A DNA stretch of 64,000 bases from Actinomycetes bacterium. Its GTDB lineage: Bacteria; Actinomycetota; Acidimicrobiia; Acidimicrobiales; Ilumatobacteraceae. Positions 34,675 through 43,878 of the stretch are shown here, piece by piece (within the stretch, counting starts at the first letter, position 1; each line of letters opens with the position of its first letter). A program made the position numbers and the translations under genes. The notes below the pieces were generated by a model. It made no database searches. It was given only the letters and a program-made list of their open reading frames with translations, and was not told where the DNA came from. The DNA is taken from contig JAIOPC010000010.1 in NCBI GenBank assembly GCA_021414085.1, positions 62,001 to 126,000 of the forward strand. The letters are read 5' to 3'.

Positions 34675-35370
34675 GTGGTAGCGCTCAAGATCCTCGTCGT
34701 CGACGATGAACCAATGGTCCGCGAGGTCGTCGCGCAATACCTCACGCGCGACGGTTTCGAGGTTTGCGAGCTAGATCGGGGCGATCTCGTCCAACGAGCC
34801 GTGGAGCACTTCCGACCGGATCTGATCGTGCTCGACATCATGCTGCCGGCGGGCAACGGACTCGACTACCTGCGAACGCTCGCCAGCGACCGCCCGCCGG
34901 TCATTCTGCTGACAGCACACGCGGATGAATCGGATCGAGTGCTTGGTCTCGAACTCGGCGCCGATGACTACATCACAAAGCCGTTCTCACCGCGCGAGCT
35001 CGTAGCCCGGGTTCGAACGGTTCTGCGCCGAAGCCAGGTTGCAGCAAGTCATCCTCCAACTGAGTCAGGGACGTTGCGTTTCGAGGGCCTGAGCATCGAC
35101 AGACGCGCCCGCGAAGTTGTGGTGGGTGCGCAATTGGTCACGCTCACAGCGATGGAGTTCGACCTTCTCGCGTTCCTCGCGCAAACACCTCGGCAGGTTT
35201 TCTCGCGGGCGCAGTTGCTGCAACACGTGTGGGACTCGTCGGCGGATTACCAGGACCCGGCAACCGTCACAGTTCATGTGCGTCGCCTACGCAACAAGAT
35301 CGAAACAAACCCCGAGCAGCCGCGTTGGATTACCACCGTGTGGGGCGTCGGCTACAGGTTCGAACCATGA
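34675..35370 (+). CDS. OmpR/PhoB-family response regulator
   Basis: A 231-residue regulator. The receiver domain starts ILVVDDEPMVREVVAQYL, with the phospho-acceptor Asp in LIVLDIMLPAGNG and Lys in DYITKPFSPREL. The C-terminal winged helix contains LTAMEFDLLAFLAQTPRQVFSRAQLL, VHVRRLRNKIE and WITTVWGVGYRFEP. Its TGA overlaps the histidine kinase ATG. The operon continues into a molybdo-enzyme, a likely regulated partner. Confidence 0.95.
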   Translation: MVALKILVVDDEPMVREVVAQYLTRDGFEVCELDRGDLVQRAVEHFRPDLIVLDIMLPAGNGLDYLRTLASDRPPVILLTAHADESDRVLGLELGADDYITKPFSPRELVARVRTVLRRSQVAASHPPTESGTLRFEGLSIDRRAREVVVGAQLVTLTAMEFDLLAFLAQTPRQVFSRAQLLQHVWDSSADYQDPATVTVHVRRLRNKIETNPEQPRWITTVWGVGYRFEP

Positions 35371-36599
35371 GTTGGCGACTACTGCTTTGGTTGGGCGCCC
35401 TGGTCATCGGTGCCGTTGTGCTCGCGGAGCTGCTGTTGGAGCCGCCCACGACCAACGAGCGATGGCACCTCATCGCAGTGCTGGCCGCGCCTGCCGTTGT
35501 TGCAGCAGCGTTGGTGCCAATGTTGCGCCGCTGGGTTTCCAGCCGGGCGAGTGTCGCTGGCGCCGCACTCGTCGTCGGTCTCTGCTCGCTCACGCTCGGT
35601 GCTGTCACCACCTCGGCGGCATCCAACGCGATGTTCCTGTCAGATCACGACTACCGACTCTTTCTGGTCGTGCTGGTTTTGTCATGCGGAATTGCCCTTG
35701 TGGTTGGATCGCAGTTGACCCATCCTTTGGCACGCGATATAGCCGCACTCGGCCTAGTCGCCCAACGAGTCGCAGGCGGCGATCTCACCGCTCGCAGTGG
35801 CATCACACGCAACGACGAAGTGGGACGTACGGCCGAGGCCGTCGACCGCATGGTCGGGTCACTGCAAGCGGCTGCCGACGAGCGCGAGCGACTGACATCG
35901 GCGCGACAGTTGCTCTTCATCGGCATCGGCCACGACCTGCGCACACCGCTGGCGGCGATGCGCGCCGCTATCGAAAGTGTGCAGGACGGCGTAGCGCCCG
36001 ACCCCGCCCGTTACCTCAGTGCGGCAATTGGGGAACTGGACAATGTTCAGGCACTTCTCAATCAGCTGGTCGAGTTCGCTCGTATCGAATCCGGACAAAG
36101 GGTGACCAAGGGCGAGGTTGTGTCCATCACCGAGATCGCTCACGAGGCCGTAGAGGCGATGACACCATTGGCAGCCCGACGCCTCGTTTCACTGCAGATC
36201 ACTGCAGACGGGCCCTGCCAAGCGAACGCCAATGCACTCGACGTCGGCCGCGCCATTCGGAACTTGCTTGAGAATGCGATCCGGCACTCTCCTTCGGAGC
36301 GGACGGTTTCTGTCTTCGTGGCCGACGACCCCGCCGATGACAGGCCCGCCGGCGTGCAGGTCACTGTCCGCGATCAGGGTGAAGGCTTCCCTGCCGCCTT
36401 TCGCGAGCACGCATTCGACCCATTCACGCGAGCCGATAGTGCGCGCACCGCGCACAGCGGCCACGCCGGGCTCGGTCTCGCGATCGCGCGTGCGCTCGTC
36501 CAACAACACGGTGGCCGAGCATGGCTTGGCCACGAACCTGGTGGCGACGTTCGGCTCTGGTTTCCCGCAATGGTCCTTGACCCAAAGGAGTACACGTGA
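35367..36599 (+). CDS. Sensor histidine kinase
   Basis: A 410-residue membrane kinase with four hydrophobic segments in the first 120 residues and very short loops, so no large extracellular sensor domain. A HAMP region (about 115-170, RVAGGDLTARSGITRNDEVGRTAEAVDRM) leads to the H-box GIGHDLRTPLAAMRAA, N-box LLENAIRHSP, G-boxes VRDQGEGFP and GHAGLGLAIARALVQQHGG. Coupled to the response regulator (ATGA) and to the downstream molybdoenzyme (GTGA). Signal may be sensed in the membrane, perhaps redox or cell-envelope state (inference). Confidence 0.94.
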   Translation: MSWRLLLWLGALVIGAVVLAELLLEPPTTNERWHLIAVLAAPAVVAAALVPMLRRWVSSRASVAGAALVVGLCSLTLGAVTTSAASNAMFLSDHDYRLFLVVLVLSCGIALVVGSQLTHPLARDIAALGLVAQRVAGGDLTARSGITRNDEVGRTAEAVDRMVGSLQAAADERERLTSARQLLFIGIGHDLRTPLAAMRAAIESVQDGVAPDPARYLSAAIGELDNVQALLNQLVEFARIESGQRVTKGEVVSITEIAHEAVEAMTPLAARRLVSLQITADGPCQANANALDVGRAIRNLLENAIRHSPSERTVSVFVADDPADDRPAGVQVTVRDQGEGFPAAFREHAFDPFTRADSARTAHSGHAGLGLAIARALVQQHGGRAWLGHEPGGDVRLWFPAMVLDPKEYT

Positions 36600-38161
36600 C
36601 AACAACTCTTTCAACCGAGGCTACGACCCGACAAAAGGTCCCCCGGCGCTTTGGCGCGCTCGCTGGGCTCGCCGCCGGTGCGCTGGCTGTGGGGCTGGGA
36701 ATGTTCTTTGCCGCGATCACCGACGTCGTGTCGCCGATCGACGCAGTCGGCAGCGAAGTCATCGACCGTGCTCCGAAGTGGTTGAAGACCTATGCGATCG
36801 AGACCTTCGGCACTGACGACAAGTTGGCGCTACGCATCGGCATCATCACCATCCTCGGCATTGCGGCGCTCGCGCTGGGCGTCGCGGCGGTGCGCCGCTG
36901 GTGGATCGGCGTCGTCGGCATCGCGGTGTTCGGTGTCGTCGGCGCGGCAGCTGCCATCCACCGCCCGGGCGAGGCTGGAGGCTCAGCGGTTCCAAGCGTG
37001 CTCGGGGCCATCGTCGGTGCGTTCGTGCTGTACAAGCTCGTGCAACCGCGATCGATCCCGTACCCCGGCGCATCACAGGCACCACTCGGCTGGGATCGTC
37101 GACGGTTCTTGCTCGCGAGCGGTGCGACGGTCGCGACCGCCACCGTGGCCGGCGCGATGGGGGTGCAGAAGGAAGGACAGCGCGTCAGCGATCTGCGCGA
37201 GGCCGCAGCTGTCCCGCTGCCCGTGAGCGAAGTCGATGCAGGAGCGGAAATCCCGCCGGATGCAGAACTGTTCGACGACACGCCTTTCGTCACACCCAAC
37301 GACGAGTTCTACCGCATCGACACTGCCTTCTCGTTTCCGCGCATCGAAGTGGATAAGTGGAGCTTCGAGATCACTGGCATGGTCGACACCCCGCTGACGG
37401 TGACGTATGCCGACTTGTTGGCGATGCCGCAGGTCGAGCGCGTGATCACGTTGACCTGTGTGTCGAACGAAGTTGGCGGTGATCTGATCGGCAACGCGGT
37501 GTGGCGGGGTGTGCTCTTAAGCGATCTGTTGAACGAAGCAGGCGTGCAGCCCAGTGCCGAGCAAGTATTCAGCACCAGCGTCGACGGATGGACGTGCGGC
37601 TTTCCTGTGGCCGCCGCATTCGATGGGCGCGACGCAATGGTGGCTGTCGGGATGAACGGCGCAACGCTTCCGCTGGAACACGGCTACCCCGCACGGCTCG
37701 TGATCCCTGGCCTATACGGCTATGTCAGTGCCACCAAGTGGTTGGCCAAAATCAAGCTGACGTCGTGGGATGAGCAGGGTTACTGGGTGCCACGCGGCTG
37801 GTCGCGCGATGCACCGATCAAGACGCAGTCGCGGGTCGACGTGGTGCGTGCTGTGTCTGGCGCGTCAGGCGCGGCCGGCGAATACGTGATCGCTGGTGTC
37901 GCGTGGGCTCAGCATCGCGGCGTCGACAAGGTGGAAGTCAGCATTGACGACGAGCCGTGGCAGGAAGCGAAGCTTGGCGCCGATGTCAGCGACGACGCGT
38001 GGCGGCAATGGCTGTTCGAGTGGGACGCAACCGAGGGCGAGCATCGCATCAGGGTGCGGGCAACCGACAAGACGGGCGAGACGCAAACCGAAGAGACCGC
38101 CCGCCCCGACCCCAACGGCGCCACCGGCTACCACCGCATCAAAGTCACCATCGACGGTTGA
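36596..38161 (+). CDS. Membrane-anchored molybdopterin-dependent oxidoreductase (sulfite oxidase family)
   Basis: A 521-residue protein from GTG 36596 with AAAGGAG upstream. Four or so membrane helices occupy residues 1-150, then a twin-arginine-like segment WDRRRFLLASGATVATATVAGA (read here as RRRFLLASG) near 170 precedes the extracytoplasmic Moco domain. ITLTCVSNEVGGDLIGNAVWRGV carries the molybdenum-ligating Cys, and HGYPARLVIPGLYGYVSATKWL is typical of the SUOX/YedY family. A C-terminal Mo-co dimerisation (Ig-like) domain ends near TGYHRIKVTIDG. Substrate unknown. Third gene of a two-component operon. Confidence 0.9.
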   Translation: MTTTLSTEATTRQKVPRRFGALAGLAAGALAVGLGMFFAAITDVVSPIDAVGSEVIDRAPKWLKTYAIETFGTDDKLALRIGIITILGIAALALGVAAVRRWWIGVVGIAVFGVVGAAAAIHRPGEAGGSAVPSVLGAIVGAFVLYKLVQPRSIPYPGASQAPLGWDRRRFLLASGATVATATVAGAMGVQKEGQRVSDLREAAAVPLPVSEVDAGAEIPPDAELFDDTPFVTPNDEFYRIDTAFSFPRIEVDKWSFEITGMVDTPLTVTYADLLAMPQVERVITLTCVSNEVGGDLIGNAVWRGVLLSDLLNEAGVQPSAEQVFSTSVDGWTCGFPVAAAFDGRDAMVAVGMNGATLPLEHGYPARLVIPGLYGYVSATKWLAKIKLTSWDEQGYWVPRGWSRDAPIKTQSRVDVVRAVSGASGAAGEYVIAGVAWAQHRGVDKVEVSIDDEPWQEAKLGADVSDDAWRQWLFEWDATEGEHRIRVRATDKTGETQTEETARPDPNGATGYHRIKVTIDG

Positions 38162-38238
38162 CAAGATTTCTCAGCGGTCATTCGAGGTCTAATAGATGGG
38201 TATCGCAGGGTTGCCGGCGTACATCTGAGGACCGAGCG

Positions 38239-40773
38239 TCACAGAAACGGACGGGCAAGCTCGGAGTCGTACAGCGCCGAAACCTGCGCTCCGTCCGCCA
38301 CCGCAACCGCCTGCCGGGTTGCGGCTGACTGCAGATCCAGCACCCGCAGCGTTCCATCGCTGGCCTTGGCGATCGACTCAATTCGCACGTACGAAGTTCC
38401 GTGCTGCTCGGCGTAGTTCGCAAGGCCCTGCAATTTGGCAGCCGCATCGGCCAGGTGGTCGCTATGAGGGTCGACGATCGAGACCCCGAGCGTTTCATCG
38501 TCCTTCCGGGAGACCACGAGGAAATCGACTTGCACGGACCCCCAATTGCCGGCGTCGTCTTTGTAAGCAATCCGCAGTGACGATGGCGTTGGTCGCGCCG
38601 GGTTCCGATACCACGCGACGAACGTCGGCCGCGCAACTTCCGCAGCAATCACCGCGCTTTCCCAGCCGTTGAGATCGGCCGGGAACTTGCCACCCGCACC
38701 TGAATACAGGTGACCGGAGTACGTCGGCAAATCGTCGCCCTTGCCGGTTCTCGTAGCGGCGACAAGGTTGTTGCGCAAGTCAACTGAGACCAATTCGGGA
38801 AGCGATGTTTGCTCTTGCACGCGGCGATAGGCGTCGCGCGCCGCGCCGGTCGTGTTCTTGATGTCGACAGCGAATTGCGCAAGCCGATCCTGCACCCACT
38901 TGGTTGCCTCGGCCTCCAATTGCGCTACAACACCGCCGACCAGGAACAGCGCAGCGCAGGCGACGCGCACGTCGAGTCGGTCTTCATCATCACCCGCGCG
39001 TCGGACGCAGTAGGCGAAGTAATCCTTGCCGACACCTTCTTTCACCGAGTTGATGAGTCGTCGCGTGTCGCGCTCGATGTCGGCGAAGTGAGTTGCAACT
39101 TCGTGGGACGTTCGGCGCGCTTCGCCCGCTCCTATCGCGGGGACGAATGTGCGCGCCAAGCTCGCTGTCTCGATGTTCTTGATGTTCGCTGCGACCTCGT
39201 CGGCGTACTGTGCTGCCAAACCATCGAGCTTTGCCATCAGTGCCTTGGTGAGCTTCTTGCCGGCGTCGGGCAGCAATGCAGCACCCGACGCAGTGTCGGT
39301 GAGCAGTCGCGTGAGCTCCTTGGCCCGCCGTAGTGGGCTGGCCAGTACGTCGGGAGCTGGCAGCGATGGCAGAGCAGCGATCGCGGAGAACGCAGCTGCA
39401 TCTATGTGCGGGTTGCGCTCGAACACCTTTGGTGCTCGCACAACTGATGGCCCCACTCCCACTTCCGCGCCGCCAACCCCGACTCCTTCCAGTTCGGCCT
39501 TGATCTGCTCGAGCGCCGTGCGGTCGAACAATGGCAGGAAGCAGGCGACGGAGTTGAGAACGTCGTCGGTAGCGATGCGATGTGTGAGCGGCGACCGCAC
39601 CATGCGCCCGATGACCTGCGCAATGTGAGTGACGTCCTTCGCTGGCCGCTCGCTATAGAGCACCTCCGCGCGCGGGCAATCCCAACCTGTGGAGATTGCT
39701 GTCTTGGCAAGTACCACACGCACGTCACGGTCGCCCTCAATCGACTCCGGCTGCACCCAGTCCACTGCTCGGCCACCTAGATGCAAACGCTCGTGCTCGC
39801 CGAACACATGGGCGATCGCGTCAGGACCAAGGCCCGACCATTCCGATTCGATGACGGAGATCAGGTCCGTGAGGTGCGCTTCGCTGGCCTTGTCGGCTAC
39901 CTGCACCACTAAAACAGGTTGAACCAGAGGTTCGTCCTGCTCGACGGAGTACTTCGCCCAGCGTCGGTCGTAGTCGACGGTGGCCTTCACTGCTTCGCGC
40001 AACAGGGTGTTGCCAAAGACACCCTTCTCGTCGGGTTCATCCAAACCGATCTCGTCTTTCACCAGACCGGATGAACGGACCTTGTCGATGTCAACCTCCA
40101 CGTACGGATAACTGGTCCTGTCCGTAACGCCCTTCATCGCCGCGGTGAAGCGGGCGATGGTGGCGGAGATTCCCCACACCACCGGCACGGCCGAGTTGGG
40201 TCCGGCACCACCGGAGATGATCCGCTGCACGATCGTGTCGCGATCGGACGAACGTTGCATGCCTCGATGAGCTTCATCGAGCACCAAGTAAAGGTCGACA
40301 GTGCCACTGGCGATGGTGTTTGCGAGCACTTCCCACATTGAGTACTGCCGCAAGTTGCGACCGCCGCGTGACAGCCCAGCCGACTTAGAGAGCTTCTGCG
40401 TGTTCAGGAAGTAGACGCGGCCCGCCGACAGCGACGAATCCAGAAAGTCGTCATCCAGAATCCTGATCCGAGCCGGCTGCATCAGATCCGATGACGCAAG
40501 CATCTTGTTCTTCGTTTGCCGGTTTAGCGCTGGGTCGTCGGTCACCCACAAGAAGGCAGCCCGATTGTCGGGTTCGACTTGGAGATCGGCGGAGCCGTGA
40601 AGTATTGCCTCAATCACAGCGGTCGCGATGACGGTCTTGCCTGCGCCGGTAATGGCGGACAACGCGAAGCTGGAGCGGCTGCGATCCTCGCGCCAGTCGC
40701 GGCGCCCCTTGGCCAGCCGACTCAAACAGCCCAACGCCGCGTCGCGTTGATAATCAAACAGTTGAAACTTCAC
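38239..40773 (-). CDS. Type III-like restriction enzyme subunit (DEAD/DEAH helicase with C-terminal nuclease-like region)
   Basis: An 844-residue protein starting MKFQLFDYQRDAALGCL. Superfamily 2 helicase motifs: Walker A TGAGKT at 42-47, DEAH at 166-169, VVWGISAT motif III, and motif VI TAISTGWDCPRAE with IAQVIGRMVRSPL. The C-terminal 100 residues hold VQVDFLVV (Asp750) and SIVDPHSDHLADAAAKLQGL, positioned like a PD-(D/E)XK nuclease but with Asp-Pro-His in place of Glu-x-Lys. It overlaps mod (ATGA) and presumably cleaves DNA with it. It ends 78 bases from the convergent molybdoenzyme gene; that gap holds nothing I recognise. Confidence 0.88.
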   Translation of the reverse strand: MKFQLFDYQRDAALGCLSRLAKGRRDWREDRSRSSFALSAITGAGKTVIATAVIEAILHGSADLQVEPDNRAAFLWVTDDPALNRQTKNKMLASSDLMQPARIRILDDDFLDSSLSAGRVYFLNTQKLSKSAGLSRGGRNLRQYSMWEVLANTIASGTVDLYLVLDEAHRGMQRSSDRDTIVQRIISGGAGPNSAVPVVWGISATIARFTAAMKGVTDRTSYPYVEVDIDKVRSSGLVKDEIGLDEPDEKGVFGNTLLREAVKATVDYDRRWAKYSVEQDEPLVQPVLVVQVADKASEAHLTDLISVIESEWSGLGPDAIAHVFGEHERLHLGGRAVDWVQPESIEGDRDVRVVLAKTAISTGWDCPRAEVLYSERPAKDVTHIAQVIGRMVRSPLTHRIATDDVLNSVACFLPLFDRTALEQIKAELEGVGVGGAEVGVGPSVVRAPKVFERNPHIDAAAFSAIAALPSLPAPDVLASPLRRAKELTRLLTDTASGAALLPDAGKKLTKALMAKLDGLAAQYADEVAANIKNIETASLARTFVPAIGAGEARRTSHEVATHFADIERDTRRLINSVKEGVGKDYFAYCVRRAGDDEDRLDVRVACAALFLVGGVVAQLEAEATKWVQDRLAQFAVDIKNTTGAARDAYRRVQEQTSLPELVSVDLRNNLVAATRTGKGDDLPTYSGHLYSGAGGKFPADLNGWESAVIAAEVARPTFVAWYRNPARPTPSSLRIAYKDDAGNWGSVQVDFLVVSRKDDETLGVSIVDPHSDHLADAAAKLQGLANYAEQHGTSYVRIESIAKASDGTLRVLDLQSAATRQAVAVADGAQVSALYDSELARPFL

Positions 40774-42770
40774 GTTGACTCACCGCGATTGATCGCAAAG
40801 GTCGAAAGGTAGTTCTCGTAGAGCCGTACAGGTTCGACGCCTGAGGGAAGGGCCTCGGCCACGCCCGCGAACACAGACGGCGAGTCGGTCACCACGAACA
40901 CAATGACCACCGTCGCAGGCAACGCGGCAACGAACTCGCGCCAACGATCGGCATCGAAGAGCACGGCGTATCGATCGGTGCAATCGAACGCAACGGGTAC
41001 GTCGTCAACGTCGGCGAGCCGCTGAATCATCTCGCCCTGTCCGCCAGCACGCATCCACAGCAGCGGAGCGATCGCCGCGAAAGCCTGGTCCAACTCAACG
41101 TCAACCGGATCTTGGTACGTCAGCTTCATGAACCGCACGTTCTCATCAAAGCCGCTTGAGTGCACGCTGCCGTCCTCGCGTAGGCCCACAGCGGCGATCT
41201 CAACGCGCGGGCGAGTGACCGACTCGAACAATCCTTCGGCCTCCCAACCGGGGTCCCCGTCCTTCAATCCCTCAACAGCCAACCGCTTCGCGGCGGCCTC
41301 ACTGACCTCATTGTTCGTGACGAGGATGCAGGAACGAGAGCCGCCATCGGATCGGTTGAGTTCCATCACCGCGTGACAGGTCGACCCTGAGCCTGCGAAG
41401 AAGTCGAGTACGACTGCGTTCTGCTTGTGATCTGACGCGATGCTGATCCAGCGGCTCAACACTGAGGTGTCTTTGGGGAACTTGAATCGCTCGTCCCCCA
41501 ACAAGGCCCTTAGGGCGGTGCTCGCACTCGTGCGCTTTTGCTGGAATACAGACTCTGGAACCATCGAGTCCGCTTCATCTAGGTAAAGCTTGCGATTGAT
41601 GTACTCCGTGTGATCCGCTCCAAAGAGGATTTGGCCCGCGAGGATCATCTCCTGCATACGCTCGGGCGTCGAGTACCGCCACCCCCGTCCAGGTACGCGC
41701 ACGGGCAGGCCAGTCACGGGGTGTAACACGTCATAACGGGGCCCACCCGCCCCCGGCCATGACACATTGTCCTTTCGGAACTGCCGTCCCGTGCCACTAT
41801 CGAACTCATAAAAGCGGTTGTTCGCTTTGGCAGGGTGGCCAGGTGGTAACGCCTTGATCCATTCCTTCATCAACGCAGTGGCGTTTGCCGGATCGCCACC
41901 GGACCTTTCCCAGCACGCCCGTCCCGCAGCAAGCATTTCCTCCTGCCCGGGCCGTGGGACATCCCACTCGACTCCTGCGTCGATCAAGTCTTGTTTCGAG
42001 CGCGCGTAGATGAGCATGTAGTCATGGCCGACGGATACGAAACGAGCATCGTTCTTGCGTCCACCATGCCAAACGACACATGCAATGAAGTTCGGCTCGC
42101 CGAAAATCTGATCAAGCAACAAACGAAGGTGCGCCTGCTCGGTGTCATCTATCGCGACAATAAGCACGGATTGCTCGTGCATTAGCGACTTCGCCAACTT
42201 CAGCCGACGGTCCATGAATGACAGCCACTTCGAGTGGCGAAAGGCGTCATCCCTCGCGACGCGACGGTCGTTGTAGATGAGATCGCCGCCAAGGTTGTAG
42301 GGCGGGTCGATGTAGATGCAGTCGATCTTGCCCGCGTGCGTGAACTGCAACATTTCAAGAGCGTGGTGGTTCTCGGCGTTGATCACGATGTGGGCCGGCT
42401 TGTCACCCCCGCGGTCTACTGAACCGAGTTGGGTGAGCCCCGGGTAAATCGGCTCACCGAACTCGGCGGTCACGACCAGTTCGGCGACGGGAACCGAGGT
42501 CGCGGAACCGTCCGCAGCGTTGACCGTCGCCTGTCCCCGACTTACGTTGTCGACCGTTCCTTGAAACCCGTCGTCGCCTTCGTCGCGACGAACAACGTTC
42601 ACACCGCGCCGAACCGGATGATCGTGTAGTCGCACTCGTTCGGGCAAATGAGACTCGAAGACCAAGCCGAACGAACGCTTCGCCCGCACGCGGTCGACCG
42701 CAATCCGTAGCTCTTCACGCAAGGCCGCACTCTCGACCTTGCCGAGCAGAACATCAAGTTCGTCAGCCAC
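40770..42770 (-). CDS. mod: Type III-like DNA N6-adenine methyltransferase (Mod)
   Basis: A 666-residue beta-class methyltransferase: the catalytic motif DPPYN is at 155-159, ahead of the SAM motif FAGSGST at 458-464, with about 290 residues between them for target recognition. Features such as HHALEMLQFTHAGKIDCIY, FMDRRLKLAKSLM and IDDTEQAHLRLLLDQIFGE are standard for type III Mod and related enzymes. Both site and phenotype are unknown. GTG 42770 has GGAG upstream. It is the first gene of the mod-res operon, divergent from the RelA/SpoT gene. Base composition is visibly lower in G+C than the flanking operons. Confidence 0.92.
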   Translation of the reverse strand: MADELDVLLGKVESAALREELRIAVDRVRAKRSFGLVFESHLPERVRLHDHPVRRGVNVVRRDEGDDGFQGTVDNVSRGQATVNAADGSATSVPVAELVVTAEFGEPIYPGLTQLGSVDRGGDKPAHIVINAENHHALEMLQFTHAGKIDCIYIDPPYNLGGDLIYNDRRVARDDAFRHSKWLSFMDRRLKLAKSLMHEQSVLIVAIDDTEQAHLRLLLDQIFGEPNFIACVVWHGGRKNDARFVSVGHDYMLIYARSKQDLIDAGVEWDVPRPGQEEMLAAGRACWERSGGDPANATALMKEWIKALPPGHPAKANNRFYEFDSGTGRQFRKDNVSWPGAGGPRYDVLHPVTGLPVRVPGRGWRYSTPERMQEMILAGQILFGADHTEYINRKLYLDEADSMVPESVFQQKRTSASTALRALLGDERFKFPKDTSVLSRWISIASDHKQNAVVLDFFAGSGSTCHAVMELNRSDGGSRSCILVTNNEVSEAAAKRLAVEGLKDGDPGWEAEGLFESVTRPRVEIAAVGLREDGSVHSSGFDENVRFMKLTYQDPVDVELDQAFAAIAPLLWMRAGGQGEMIQRLADVDDVPVAFDCTDRYAVLFDADRWREFVAALPATVVIVFVVTDSPSVFAGVAEALPSGVEPVRLYENYLSTFAINRGEST

Positions 42771-42900
42771 CTACGTCTCCCGGGCCCATCTGGCCAGCGT
42801 AGAAGACGTGCCGCCAGCGAGCGCGTCCTTCACGAGAAACCAGGTTCGAGGTCAGCCGACTACGCACGAAATAGTGCAGGCCGGTCGTCGCCGATACCGG

Positions 42901-42906
42901 TACGTT
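42901..42906 (+). promoter_or_regulatory. Leaderless-type -10 box of the RelA/SpoT gene
   Basis: TACGTT lies six bases before GTG 42913 and fixes that start over longer readings that would run into the mod gene. Confidence 0.45.
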
Positions 42907-42912
42907 GGAGCC

Positions 42913-43629
42913 GTGCAGTCGCTTCCGCTGAAGTTCAGCAAGTCGCAAGTTGATAAGGCAGCCGACACGTGGCGGATGTGGGCATCGGGCCACGGACAAG
43001 TTGACTTTGATCAGGCAGGGCATGCGTTGGACATCATCGATCACTACCGGGCGTGCCACGCATATCCGCTACAGAAGGCGACAAATAGCTTGCGCAAGAC
43101 GTTGGCGGGGAAAGGCATCTCCGTTCGAGTGTCGCAACGACATAAGCGCTTCGCCACGATTCTGGACAAGTTGGAGAGAGAGCCCGGAATGAAGCTCTCC
43201 CGAATGCAGGACATCGGAGGATGCCGGGCCGTCTTGCCCGATATTCCCACGGTACGAGCCGTCCAACAGCGCTTGGAGCGGCGCCAAGGATATGTGCGGA
43301 CTGCTGATTACATCGCTGAACCTCGCGCAAGTGGCTACCGAGGGGTCCACGTAATGCTCCGATACGACGAGCGAACCATCGAAGTACAGCTACGAACAGA
43401 CAGAATGCACGATTGGTCGATCTCCGTAGAGAAACTCGGTGGTCGACTCGGCCTAGATATCAAGAGCGGAAAGGCACCCCCGGGTATCCTGGGCTTCTTT
43501 CAGTTGGTATCCAAGATCGATGACCTACTTGAGCGCGGCCAGGTTGTGCCCGATGACCTAAGGACGGCGGTTACCACGGCCCGTGCGACCGCGATAGCCT
43601 TGATCGAAGAACTGGAGGAACAGCGATGA
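42913..43629 (+). CDS. RelA/SpoT-domain protein (single-domain alarmone synthetase-like, candidate toxin)
   Basis: A 238-residue protein with only a synthetase domain, no HD hydrolase, TGS or ACT. Motifs in order: SVRVSQRHKRFATILDKLER (substrate-binding Arg/Lys), MQDIGGCRAVLPD at 98-110, DYIAEPRASGYRGVHVM with the stacking Tyr142, and TIEVQLRTDRMHDWSISVE with the EVQLRT at 157-162. All expected catalytic residues seem present, so (p)ppGpp synthesis or another pyrophosphotransfer is plausible. Its TGA overlaps the next ATG. Such single-domain proteins include housekeeping small alarmone synthetases and toxSAS toxins; beside a restriction system the latter is possible. Confidence 0.85.
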   Translation: MQSLPLKFSKSQVDKAADTWRMWASGHGQVDFDQAGHALDIIDHYRACHAYPLQKATNSLRKTLAGKGISVRVSQRHKRFATILDKLEREPGMKLSRMQDIGGCRAVLPDIPTVRAVQQRLERRQGYVRTADYIAEPRASGYRGVHVMLRYDERTIEVQLRTDRMHDWSISVEKLGGRLGLDIKSGKAPPGILGFFQLVSKIDDLLERGQVVPDDLRTAVTTARATAIALIEELEEQR

Positions 43630-43874
43630 CCCAGAATCTTGTCCACTTCCTGTTGGTTTACGACCACAAGACGCAGAGCCTCAAGTCGCAGGAGCAGTTT
43701 GACGACTCTGATGCCGCGGTTGCGGCCTACTTTGCTATGGAGCAAGCACACAAGGACGACTCGCTGATCGAGATCGTTTTGATTGGCTCCGACTCGGTTG
43801 AGACCATCCGAATCACTCACGCCAACTACTTCGATGGAACACTCGCAATTTCGGAGTACTTGACCGGAATCTGA
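43626..43874 (+). CDS. Small partner protein of the RelA/SpoT-domain gene
   Basis: An 82-residue protein beginning MTQNLVHFLLVYDHKTQSL, coupled by ATGA to the RelA/SpoT gene with GGAGGAACAG upstream. The pattern (beta strand with FLLVYD, helix with AVAAYFAMEQAHKDDSLIEIVLIGSDS and ETIRITHANYF) matches what I recall as a small protein repeatedly found next to this kind of RelA/SpoT protein. It is acidic, as many antitoxins are. Function is not established; antitoxin or regulator of the neighbour are the obvious hypotheses. The gene is distinctly AT-richer than the window average. Confidence 0.75.
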   Translation: MTQNLVHFLLVYDHKTQSLKSQEQFDDSDAAVAAYFAMEQAHKDDSLIEIVLIGSDSVETIRITHANYFDGTLAISEYLTGI

Positions 43875-43878
43875 GTCC

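Noticed and set aside
42840-42870. GGTTCGAGGTC segment resembling a tRNA T-arm
   Set aside because: No matching acceptor stem, anticodon arm or D-arm can be folded around it.
38239-43874. Mobile element carrying the defence genes
   Set aside because: No integrase, transposase, terminal repeats or attachment-site duplication is visible at either end, so only composition and content suggest transfer.
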